A stretch of 34,100 nt of DNA from Gammaproteobacteria bacterium. GTDB taxonomy: Bacteria; Pseudomonadota; Gammaproteobacteria; Xanthomonadales; Rhodanobacteraceae. Positions 27,427 to 34,100 of the stretch are shown here, one piece after another (position 1 is the first letter of the stretch; every line of letters begins with the position of its first letter). Under the pieces are notes generated by a model. It had not been told where the DNA came from and did not search any database. It saw only the letters and a program-made list of their open reading frames with translations. The stretch spans positions 1 through 34,100 of the forward strand of contig SHNG01000058.1 in NCBI GenBank assembly GCA_004295005.1, written 5' to 3'. The position numbers and the translations under genes were made by a program.

Positions 27427-27603
27427 TCAGAGCGGAATCCAGTCGGCCGACGGGTCGCGGGAGAGGCGCGCGTGCAGCGGCGCGGGCGCATCACTGCATG
27501 CCGAAGGCAGGGTGACCCACGCCTCGCCACCGAGCCATTCCGGGGTGGCGGACTCGGTTGTGCGCAGGGACAGCAGCTGGGCCAGGAAACCATCAATACT
27601 CAC
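27427..27603 (-). CDS. 58-aa small protein (GTG start)
   Basis: A GTG at 27603 preceded by AAAGGAG (spacing about 7) opens a 58-aa frame: VSIDGFLAQLLSLRTTESAT at the start, EWLGGEAWVTLPSACSD in the middle and DPSADWIPL at the end. The start overlaps the stop of the 101-aa ORF by four bases (GTGA). The strong ribosome site plus coupling supports a real gene, although it is short. There is no signal peptide or membrane helix and one cysteine. I do not recognise the family. Confidence 0.55.
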   Translation of the reverse strand: MSIDGFLAQLLSLRTTESATPEWLGGEAWVTLPSACSDAPAPLHARLSRDPSADWIPL

Positions 27604-27905
27604 GGGAATTCTCCTTTGCGAAGCGGCAGGCGGAATGGATCGGGCGTGCCTGCCGGATGGGGATCCCGCCCTTGGATCGCATGGTCACTCGAGCACAGCG
27701 CCAGCCGGGACGCGTCGTTGCCATCGTGGGCAATGCATGACGATGGGTGGCCGTCCCTGGCCTTTGCCTCGAGGAATCCCGCATCGCTTTCGGCACGCGC
27801 GCAGGCCATGAAGCCGAACAGCAGGGTCAATACCGCAAATCCCGTTCGCAGGGGCTCGAATCCGCGTTCCAGATCGGTGTTGCGCTCTTGCTGGATGGAT
27901 TTCAT
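27600..27905 (-). CDS. 101-aa small protein with one hydrophobic segment (probable export signal)
   Basis: ATG 27905 has GAGGAG about seven bases upstream. The polar first ~20 residues (MKSIQQERNTDLERGFEPLR) are followed by TGFAVLTLLFGFMACARA, which can serve as a late signal peptide or membrane anchor. The remaining ~62 residues are hydrophilic, with two cysteines (SSCIAHDG, ALCSSDH), and end PLRKGEFP. The stop overlaps the 58-aa gene. The pair diverges from the response regulator at 28074 over a 168-bp gap, so this system may control it. The function is unknown. Confidence 0.55.
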   Translation of the reverse strand: MKSIQQERNTDLERGFEPLRTGFAVLTLLFGFMACARAESDAGFLEAKARDGHPSSCIAHDGNDASRLALCSSDHAIQGRDPHPAGTPDPFRLPLRKGEFP

Positions 27906-28073
27906 GGCCTGCTCCTCGGACTGGCGGCCATTGCAGCCGATCAGCAAGCATCCGCAGGGGCGTGCGCGGGCAGGCCGCCGACGAGATGTGGCGGTTTGCA
28001 GGCAATCCGCGCGCCTGCATTGCATGGGTGTGTCGACGCTGCGTAATCTGGCGCTGGTTCAAGGAGCACCGTC

Positions 28074-28769
28074 ATGCCACGCAGCATCGCCATCGTCGAA
28101 GACGAGCCAATGATCCGAGCCAACTATGTCGAGGCGCTCACCCGCATCGGCTATGAAGTGCGTGGTTACGCACGTCGCAGCGAAGCCGAAACCGCATTCG
28201 CCCAGCGCATGCCGGAGCTGGTCATCATCGATGTCGGTCTGGGTGACGAGCCGGAAGGTGGCTTTGACCTGTGCCGCAACCTGCGCGCCAGGGCGGCCGG
28301 CTTGCCCATCATTTTCCTGACTGCGCGCGATTCGGACTTCGATGTGATCTCGGGCCTGCGCCTCGGTGCCGATGACTACCTGGCCAAGGATGTCTCCCTG
28401 CACCAGTTGGCGGCGCGCATCAGCGCACTGTTCCGGCGCATGGATGCACTGCGCCAGCCGGCAAAGATCGATTCCGTGCACGAACTCGGGCCGTTGCGCA
28501 TCGAATCCGAACGCATGCGGGTGATCTGGAACGGCGAGGAAGTTCCGCTGACGGTGACCGAGTTCTGGATGGTGCACACCCTGGCACGATTTCCAGGCCA
28601 TGTGAAAAGCCGCGAACAACTGATGCGCGATGCCCAGGTGGTGGTGGATGACGCCACCATCACCTCGCACATCAAGCGCATCCGCCGCAAATTCATTGCC
28701 ATCGACCCCGCCTTTGACGCCATCGACACCGTGCACGGCGCGGGGTATAGGTGGAAGAGCCGGGAATAG
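28074..28769 (+). CDS. pdsR: response regulator of the proteobacterial dedicated sortase system type
   Basis: This 231-aa OmpR-like regulator has the receiver domain (1-120) with acidic pocket EDEP (9-12), phospho-acceptor Asp53 (IIDVGLGDEPEGGFDLC), Thr in FLTARDSDFD and Lys105 (YLAKD). A winged-helix DNA-binding domain (about 135-230) contains LTVTEFWMVHTLARFPGHVK, TITSHIKRIRRKF and DTVHGAGYRWK. The wording of these blocks is what I recall for the regulator family found with proteobacterial sortases. That assignment is from memory and should be confirmed with the family model. ATG 28074 has AAGGAG seven bases upstream. Its partner kinase follows after a 396-bp gap filled by a repeat element. 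Likely targets include the divergent small-ORF pair and the BNR gene. Confidence 0.87.
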   Translation: MPRSIAIVEDEPMIRANYVEALTRIGYEVRGYARRSEAETAFAQRMPELVIIDVGLGDEPEGGFDLCRNLRARAAGLPIIFLTARDSDFDVISGLRLGADDYLAKDVSLHQLAARISALFRRMDALRQPAKIDSVHELGPLRIESERMRVIWNGEEVPLTVTEFWMVHTLARFPGHVKSREQLMRDAQVVVDDATITSHIKRIRRKFIAIDPAFDAIDTVHGAGYRWKSRE

Positions 28770-28819
28770 AGAATGGAAATTGGAGATCGGAAATTGGGGA
28801 TTCGGGGCGTTGCTTTTCT

Positions 28820-28946
28820 CCCTCTCCCGCTGGCGGGAGAGGGCTGGGGTGAGGGTGGGGCAGCACACAGGTGCAAGGCTTTTAGCAAGCCCAGATGCCA
28901 CCCTCACCCGTCGCTGCGCGCCGGCCTCTCCCGCCAGCGGGAGAGG
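28820..28946 (+). repeat. 127-bp element between the response regulator and histidine kinase genes
   Basis: This is a full-length copy: CCCTCTCCCGCTGGCGGGAG at the left, CTCTCCCGCCAGCGGGAGAG at the right, and GGTGAGGGTGG/CCACCCTCACC inside. It is flanked by GGAAATTGGGGATTCGG-type runs on the left (28772-28805) and their inverted counterpart CCCAATCCCCAATCCCCAAT on the right (about 29127-29150). The whole gap 28770-29165 is thus a composite repeat inserted between two genes that normally act together. No gene is present in it. Confidence 0.85.
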
Positions 28947-29165
28947 CAAAACCGCATTGCGTCCCGTATCTCGCATCCCGAGTCTCGCCGAACATCAAGG
29001 CACTGGGCCCAAAGGCCATGGATGACCTGCATGCGGGAATTGCAGGAGCGAACTCCCGCCTGCCTGCGCAGAGGCGACGGGGTTTGAGGTCGAGCCGCCG
29101 AATCACGAGTCCCTCGTACCGCTCTCCATTCCCAATCCCCAATCCCCAATCCCGGCTTCACGTCC

Positions 29166-31184
29166 ATGTCCCTGCGCCTGAAACTTCTGCTGGTTGCCTT
29201 GTCCACGTTGACCCTGCCCTGGGCCGGTTGGCAATTCGTGCGCCAGACCGAATCGGTGTTGCGCCAGGGACAGGAACAGACCCTGCTCGCTTCAGCCACA
29301 ACCCTGGCGCGGGCGCTGGAGGTGATGGGTGTCGAGGCACCCTCACGCGACGCCGCGTTGTATGTGCATCCCCTTGTGGGTCGCTTGAGCGTGGATGGCT
29401 ACGACAGCGATTGGCAGGCGATGCGACCGTTTGCACAAACCTTTGCCGTTTCCGGCAACGCGCAGAAACTCACGGTGATGCTGGCGGGCGATGATCAATG
29501 GTTGTACCTGTTTGCGCGCGTGCTCGACACCACGCGCCAGCGCGCCGATGCGCGCGATGCCGCCTCGGCACACAGTGACCACGTGGATCTTCGCTTGTTG
29601 CGCAATGGACAGGCACGCCAGTACCGCATCGCCAGTGCGGCACCGGGCCGCTTCGAGGCACCGACCATCGACGGTGATGCGCCGTTTCCGCAGCAACTCG
29701 TCGGAGCCTGGCAGGAAGACGGCTCCGGCTACAGCGTCGAATTGCGCCTGGCGCGCGCGGATGCACCCGATCACCTGAGTCTGGCCGTGCATGATTCGGC
29801 GCTGCCCCAAACCGGTGCGGCGCCTGTACTTGCGCTGCTCGGCTACGACGACAAACTGGCACACACGCTGCAACGACTCGTACCCCAGCACTCACGCGTG
29901 CGGTTGGTTTCGGCAGATGGCTGGCTGCTGGCGGTGGGCGGTGCGCTTGGCAGTCCCGGGAAGACTGTCGAGCGCAACGGCGGCTTCGCCGATTTCATCT
30001 ATCGCAATCTGCTTGCGCCCAAGCCAAGCCAGGCGCAAACCTCGGACGAGATCGATCCGCGCCTGCGCGATGCGGATCTTGCGCAGGTGCTGACAGGCAC
30101 GGCACAGACCGCGTGGCATGGCGATGTCCAGGGTGGCGTGCTGCTGCTGGCGGCGGTGCCGCTGCAGGGCGACGACGGCACTCGCGGTGCGCTGGTGTTG
30201 GAGCAATCCAATCCGATGTTGCCGAATCTGGCCAGTCAGGCGCTGTCGAGCCTGCTTGGCGCCAGTCTGCTCGCCCTCGCCGTCAGTGCCGGATTGCTCC
30301 TGCTGTTTGGCGGCTTGCTCAGTTGGCGCATTCGTCGGTTGCGCAATGCCACCGAGCGCGCCACACGCGCCGGCGGGAAATTGTCCGGCCCGCTGCCGCT
30401 GACCGCATCGACCGATGAGCTGGGCGATCTCGCGCGAAGTTTTGGACGTCTGTTTGATGAGGTGGGTGGCCACACAGAGTACTTGCGAACGCTGGCATCC
30501 AAACTCTCGCATGAACTGAATACGCCGCTGGCGATCGTGAAATCCTCGCTCGACAACCTCGACCACCAGCGCTTGCCCGCGGATGCGCAGCCTTACCTGG
30601 AACGTGCGCGTGATGGTGCTGATCGACTCGGCGGCATCGTGCGCGCGATGAGCGAGTCCAGCCGCGTCGAGCGCGCGATTGCCACGGCTGATGGAGAGGA
30701 TTTCGACTTGCGCGCGCTGGTGGCCGGATGTGCCGATGGATACCGCGGACTATTCAGCGGCGAGATGCACCTTTCACTTCCCGATTCGCCCGTGCCGTTT
30801 CATGGTTCTCCCGAGTTGCTGGCCCAGGCGCTCGATAAATTGTTCGACAATGCGCGCTCCTTTGCAGGCGAAGATGGCCGCATTGCGATCAACCTGCGCG
30901 AGCAGGGAGACGGACTTGTCTTGAGCATGTCCAACACCGGCCCGCTTCTGCCCGAAGGCATGCGCGAGCGCCTGTTCGATTCCCTGGTCAGCCTGCGCGA
31001 GCACAGCCAGCGCGCGGCTGGCGAAGCACCGCATCTGGGCCTCGGCCTCAGCGTGGTGCGCCTGGTGGCCGAACTGCATCACGGGAGCGCCAGCGCCGCG
31101 AACCTGGCCGATGGCAGTGGCGTGGTGTTTGATCTGCATCTCGTTGGCATGCCGCGCCGGCGTATTGGCAGGAGCGATTCCTGA
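29166..31184 (+). CDS. pdsS: sensor histidine kinase of the proteobacterial dedicated sortase system type
   Basis: This 672-aa membrane kinase has helix 1 at about 5-25, a periplasmic sensor at about 30-360, helix 2 at about 363-387 and a HAMP-like linker. The HisKA domain has phospho-acceptor His449 (KLSHELNTPLAIVKSSLDNL). The ATPase domain has the N box LDKLFDNARSF and G box HLGLGLSVVRLV. The sensor begins with VGRLSVDGYDSDWQAM, continues TVMLAGDDQWLYLFARVLD and SGYSVELRLA. This spacing recalls CBM9-like carbohydrate-binding folds. Length and layout fit the kinase family associated with proteobacterial sortases. The stop overlaps the start of the BNR gene by one base (TGATG). The ribosome site is weak. 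No sortase gene is in the window. Confidence 0.87.
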   Translation: MSLRLKLLLVALSTLTLPWAGWQFVRQTESVLRQGQEQTLLASATTLARALEVMGVEAPSRDAALYVHPLVGRLSVDGYDSDWQAMRPFAQTFAVSGNAQKLTVMLAGDDQWLYLFARVLDTTRQRADARDAASAHSDHVDLRLLRNGQARQYRIASAAPGRFEAPTIDGDAPFPQQLVGAWQEDGSGYSVELRLARADAPDHLSLAVHDSALPQTGAAPVLALLGYDDKLAHTLQRLVPQHSRVRLVSADGWLLAVGGALGSPGKTVERNGGFADFIYRNLLAPKPSQAQTSDEIDPRLRDADLAQVLTGTAQTAWHGDVQGGVLLLAAVPLQGDDGTRGALVLEQSNPMLPNLASQALSSLLGASLLALAVSAGLLLLFGGLLSWRIRRLRNATERATRAGGKLSGPLPLTASTDELGDLARSFGRLFDEVGGHTEYLRTLASKLSHELNTPLAIVKSSLDNLDHQRLPADAQPYLERARDGADRLGGIVRAMSESSRVERAIATADGEDFDLRALVAGCADGYRGLFSGEMHLSLPDSPVPFHGSPELLAQALDKLFDNARSFAGEDGRIAINLREQGDGLVLSMSNTGPLLPEGMRERLFDSLVSLREHSQRAAGEAPHLGLGLSVVRLVAELHHGSASAANLADGSGVVFDLHLVGMPRRRIGRSDS

Positions 31185-32212
31185 TGATTCGAAAGTTTGC
31201 ATGCGTCACCTTCCTTGTCGGGGTGATTTCATCCGACGCAACCGCTGCCGTGCAGCAAGTCACCTCGGGCAGCGATCTGGACTACCAGGCAGCGATACTT
31301 CGTGCGAGTAGCGACGGTGCCCGCATTGTTGTCTTCGAGCGCCTGGATGCGTCATTTTTCGGAAACCTCTGGCTGACGCGATCGACCGATGAAGGTCAAT
31401 CCTGGAGTACGCCCGCCCCGATCATCGCCACCGCAGCAAACGAGCGTCATCCTGCCCTGGTCGAAACGTCACCTGGCGCGTACACCCTGTTCTATCTGAA
31501 GGGTAGTGGTTCGAGTTCGAGCTACCGCTTGTGGCGTGCGACCAGCAGCGATGGCGCGAACTTCACGGAACAAGGCATGCTCGATCTCGGCTGGGCAAGC
31601 GGCGGGGAGGTCAACCCCCACGTGATCCGTCACGTCGACGGTACGCTGACCATGAGCTACCAGCGACTCTCCGGTGGTGTCCATGTTGCCGAATCAAATG
31701 ATGGCGGCGTGAGCTGGGACCAGCAAAAGACAGTGATCAATGCGGGCGGACAGTTGCCACGCATTGCCTTCCGCGAAAGTGATGGGCTTTATCTGGCCAG
31801 CTATCAGACCGGCAGTACGGCCTTGCAGATGTGGGTGAAGACGACAAGCAATCTTCGCGACTGGAGCGTTCCAGCCCAGGCTTTCGCGGCCAGCGGCAAC
31901 AACCACGATTCACTGCCGACGGTAATGCCGGACAATGCACTCGTGCTGTTCTGGATCCGTGAAGCGAACGGCCAGTTCGACATCGTCACACGCCGTTCCA
32001 CCGATGGCTTGAACTGGGGCAGTGACATCCCAGTCACCACCACAGTTGGAGAAAACGATGTCGAACCGCATCCGCTCATCGGCGATTCACCGGGGGTCGT
32101 CGAGCTCTACTGGGGCCGCGAAACCCCACTCGGCAGCAACGACTACGACATCGTTCGCGACGGTTCGGTGCTTATTCTGGATTTGATTCTTGCCGATGGG
32201 TTCGATCAGTAG
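31184..32212 (+). CDS. secreted Asp-box (BNR/sialidase-fold) propeller protein with ADGFD tail
   Basis: This 342-aa protein starts MIRKFACVTFLVGVISSDAT, a short signal peptide cleaved near Ala20-22. Asp-box motifs (S-x-D-x-G-x-x-W or close) occur at 67-74 (STDEGQSW), 121-127 (SSDGANF), 171-178 (SNDGGVSW) and 272-278 (STDGLNW), evenly spread as in a six-bladed sialidase-type propeller. The sialidase arginine triad and nucleophile Tyr are not evident, so a glycan-binding or structural role is as likely as hydrolysis. The C-terminus LDLILADGFDQ is the tail shared with the M14 peptidase. The ATG overlaps the kinase stop, so it belongs to the pdsS transcript and is probably the system's output or its sensed component. 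Confidence 0.82.
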   Translation: MIRKFACVTFLVGVISSDATAAVQQVTSGSDLDYQAAILRASSDGARIVVFERLDASFFGNLWLTRSTDEGQSWSTPAPIIATAANERHPALVETSPGAYTLFYLKGSGSSSSYRLWRATSSDGANFTEQGMLDLGWASGGEVNPHVIRHVDGTLTMSYQRLSGGVHVAESNDGGVSWDQQKTVINAGGQLPRIAFRESDGLYLASYQTGSTALQMWVKTTSNLRDWSVPAQAFAASGNNHDSLPTVMPDNALVLFWIREANGQFDIVTRRSTDGLNWGSDIPVTTTVGENDVEPHPLIGDSPGVVELYWGRETPLGSNDYDIVRDGSVLILDLILADGFDQ

Positions 32213-32317
32213 CAAAGGAGCCGCCTGAAGCTTGAGTATTCCTGTTTGGATGGCCGATCTGTTGCGGCGCCACATAGCCTGTTATCTTCGCGGGCCGTGC
32301 GCAGTCGAAATGTATCC

Positions 32318-33793
32318 GTGATCAGCCAGGACGAATTCAACCAGCTCGCCGCACAGGGCTACAACCGCATCCCGGTGGCGCGCGAAGTGCTGTCGGATCT
32401 GGATACGCCGTTGTCGGTGTATCTGAAGTTTGCCGATGCGCCGTATGCGTATCTGTTCGAGTCGGTCGAGGGCGGCGAGAACTGGGGTCGGCATTCCATC
32501 ATCGGCCTGCCGTGCCGGCGCGTGTATTCCCTTCGCGGCCACACGCTCAGCATCGAGGAATTGGGCGAGGTGGTGGAGACACGCGAGCTTGCTGATCCGT
32601 TGGCTGAGATCGAAGCCTTGCGTCGCCAGTACCGGGTTCCGGTCTTGCCGGACCTGCCTGCTTTCACGGGCGGGCTGGTCGGTTACTTCGGTTTCGAGAC
32701 CATCGGCTGGATCGAGCCGCGCTTTGCGATGGATCACAAACCCGATCAGCTCGGCACGCCGGATGCGCTCCTGATGCTGAGCGAGGAAGTGGCGGTATTC
32801 GACAATCTCAAGGGTCGCCTGTACCTGATCGTGCATGCCGACCCCACGCAGCCGCAGGCTTACGCAATGGCCGTGCGCCGCCTCGACCAATTGGCTTTCC
32901 GTTTGCGTCATGCCGGGTCGAGCTATCCGGAAATTCTCGATCCCAAGCCGCTGGATGAGGCCGACTTCGTTTCCGGATTCACCCGTGAAGGATTTGAAAG
33001 CGCCGTGCGTCGCGCGCAGGACTACATCCGTGCCGGCGACATTTTCCAGGTGGTGCTTTCGCAGCGACTGAGCGTGCCGTTTCGTGCGCGACCTGTGGAC
33101 GTGTACCGCGCGCTGCGTTCACTCAATCCATCGCCCTACATGTATTTCATCGATCTGGGCGGCACCCAGATTGTCGGTTCCTCGCCGGAAATCCTGGTGC
33201 GCCAGCAACACGGCAAGGTCACCCTGCGCCCGATTGCCGGCACCCGTCCGCGTGGTACGACCGTGGAGCAGGACCAGGCAATGGAAGCCGAACTGCTGGC
33301 CGATCCCAAGGAACGCGCCGAACACCTGATGCTGATTGATCTCGGTCGCAACGACGTGGGTCGGGTCAGCAAGACCGGATCAGTGGCGCTCACCGAGAGT
33401 TTCGTCATCGAGCGCTACTCGCATGTCATGCATATCGTGAGTCAAGTCGAGGGTGAGTTGGCTGATGGCTTGAATTCCATGGACGTGCTGCGCGCCGCGT
33501 TTCCCGCCGGCACGGTCAGTGGCGCACCCAAGATCCGCGCTCTGGAAGTGATCCGCGAACTGGAACCCATCAAGCGCAACATCTATGCCGGTGCGATCGG
33601 CTACATCGGCTGGCAGGGTGACACCGACACAGCCATTGCCATCCGCACTGCCGTGATCCAGGACGGCCGCCTGCATGTGCAGGCCGGTGCCGGCATCGTG
33701 CACGACTCCGACCCCGCCGCCGAGTGGGAAGAAACCATGAACAAGGGACGTGCCCTGTTCCGCGCCGTGGCCCGCGCCGCCAGCGGTTTGTAA
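32318..33793 (+). CDS. trpE: anthranilate synthase component I (TrpE)
   Basis: The protein has 491 residues from GTG 32318. In-frame codons upstream (to 32246) add a non-conserved stretch; no strong ribosome site marks either start. The feedback element LFES (46-49) in the N-terminal domain matches the LLES tryptophan-binding motif. The chorismate-binding domain (about 220-480) has the blocks AGDIFQVVLSQRLSVPF, LRPIAGTRPRG, DLGRNDVGRVSK, FPAGTVSGAPKIRA and VQAGAGIVHDSDP. With TrpG it converts chorismate and glutamine to anthranilate, the first step of tryptophan synthesis. trpG, trpD and trpC are not in the window; the sequence downstream is a repeat array. No leader peptide with Trp codons was found in the 105-bp gap upstream. 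Confidence 0.95.
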   Translation: MISQDEFNQLAAQGYNRIPVAREVLSDLDTPLSVYLKFADAPYAYLFESVEGGENWGRHSIIGLPCRRVYSLRGHTLSIEELGEVVETRELADPLAEIEALRRQYRVPVLPDLPAFTGGLVGYFGFETIGWIEPRFAMDHKPDQLGTPDALLMLSEEVAVFDNLKGRLYLIVHADPTQPQAYAMAVRRLDQLAFRLRHAGSSYPEILDPKPLDEADFVSGFTREGFESAVRRAQDYIRAGDIFQVVLSQRLSVPFRARPVDVYRALRSLNPSPYMYFIDLGGTQIVGSSPEILVRQQHGKVTLRPIAGTRPRGTTVEQDQAMEAELLADPKERAEHLMLIDLGRNDVGRVSKTGSVALTESFVIERYSHVMHIVSQVEGELADGLNSMDVLRAAFPAGTVSGAPKIRALEVIRELEPIKRNIYAGAIGYIGWQGDTDTAIAIRTAVIQDGRLHVQAGAGIVHDSDPAAEWEETMNKGRALFRAVARAASGL

Positions 33794-33806
33794 CCCCGAC
33801 CTTCTC

Positions 33807-33902
33807 GTAAAGCGGAGCTTGCTCTGCTTCTCCGCGATTGGTGTAGAGCGGAGCTTGCTCCGCTTGGCCCGCGATTGGTGTAGAGCGGAGCTTGCTCCGC
33901 TT
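33807..33902. repeat. three palindromic repeats, 36-37 bp period, downstream of trpE
   Basis: A 23-base unit (GTAGAGCGGAGCTTGCTCCG plus CTT) occurs at 33807-33829 (two mismatches), 33843-33865 and 33880-33902. The spacers are nearly constant (variants of CCGCGATTGG). Each unit is a hairpin around GAGCTTGCTC. The unit shares the AGCTTGCT centre with the REPs at 3375 and 8291 but has different arms. The first hairpin could slow transcription after trpE, but there is no U-tract. Confidence 0.8.
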
Positions 33903-33931
33903 GAGGTCGCATTTCGCATCTGCGCCAGAGC

Positions 33932-33988
33932 GTCGGGTTGAAACCCGACCTACCAGGCGTGCTTCTGTAGGTCGGGCTACAGCCCGAC
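33932..33988. repeat. inverted pair of GTCGGG palindromes
   Basis: GTCGGGTTGAAACCCGAC (33932-33949, followed by CTAC) and GTAGGTCGGGCTACAGCCCG (start 33967) are two versions of one 22-base palindrome in opposite orientation with a 13-base spacer. This is a second REP family inserted between the two halves of the array. Confidence 0.7.
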
Positions 33989-34007
33989 ACGGCACCGACA
34001 AGAGTCC

Positions 34008-34066
34008 GTAGAGCGGAGCTTGCTCCGCTTCTCCGCGATTGGTGTAGAGCGGAGCTTGCTCCGCTT
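34008..34066. repeat. two further copies of the GTAGAGCGGAGC palindrome, part of a segmental duplication
   Basis: Units lie at 34008-34030 and 34044-34066. They are followed by TCGCATTTCGCATCTG-GCCAGAGC (about 34071-34096), which also follows the first array (about 33907-33931). Segment 33843-33931 is therefore duplicated at 34008-34096, offset 164-165 bases, with the GTCGGG pair between. The window ends inside or just after this array. Confidence 0.75.
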
Positions 34067-34100
34067 GGGGTCGCATTTCGCATCTGTGCCAGAGCACCAG

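Noticed and set aside
31184-32212. True sialidase
   Set aside because: Asp boxes are present, but the arginine triad and catalytic Tyr/Glu arrangement could not be found, so only the fold is called.
33807-34066. CRISPR array
   Set aside because: The spacing is regular, but the spacers are near-identical to each other, the repeats are perfect REP-like palindromes, and no cas gene is present.

Overview
The window reads as chromosomal DNA of a GC-rich gammaproteobacterium, most likely of the order Xanthomonadales/Lysobacterales. The indications are Ser/Thr kinase-TPR proteins, a ubiJ-ubiB operon, a TruC-type pseudouridine synthase, and intergenic DNA full of REP-like palindromes and a 127-bp inverted-repeat element of a kind common in that order. 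This placement is a judgement from gene content, not a database result. I saw no rRNA, tRNA, CRISPR array, phage gene or intact insertion sequence.

Left part (1-8233): the 3' end of a TPR protein resembling the C-terminal half of a Ser/Thr kinase; a gene-poor stretch with a frameshifted remnant of a secreted protein and a 121-bp palindromic element; an arfB/acyltransferase pair; a complete membrane-anchored Ser/Thr kinase-TPR protein (817 aa) behind a tandem REP duplication; and an EamA transporter translationally coupled to a 73-aa ORF, divergent from a LysR regulator.

Middle (8234-27092): a secreted M14 zinc carboxypeptidase; the ubiquinone operon ubiJ-ubiB-truC; a metabolite:H+ symporter with a large extra loop; an NAD-dependent epimerase; a DUF4156-type lipoprotein; an M16 zinc peptidase; a short-chain dehydrogenase; a coupled membrane-protein/DUF5329 pair; a SWIM-SNF2 helicase; and an uncharacterised 206-aa protein. 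Repeat clusters sit at 17.5-17.9 kb and 22.4-23.0 kb.

Right part (27427-34100): two overlapping small ORFs (101 and 58 aa, the second with a GTG start) diverge from a response regulator of the 'proteobacterial dedicated sortase system' type. A 127-bp repeat element follows, then the matching histidine kinase, then a secreted Asp-box (BNR) propeller protein whose start codon overlaps the kinase stop. trpE and a dense palindrome array close the window.

The most interesting pattern joins distant genes. The M14 peptidase, the BNR protein and the decayed remnant all end in nearly the same short C-terminal peptide (consensus about D-x-I/L-F/L-A-D-G/D-F-D followed by one to three residues). One bearer directly follows a two-component system whose relatives accompany proteobacterial sortases, yet no sortase is present in this window. 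I propose the tail as a candidate C-terminal tag for envelope sorting or secretion.
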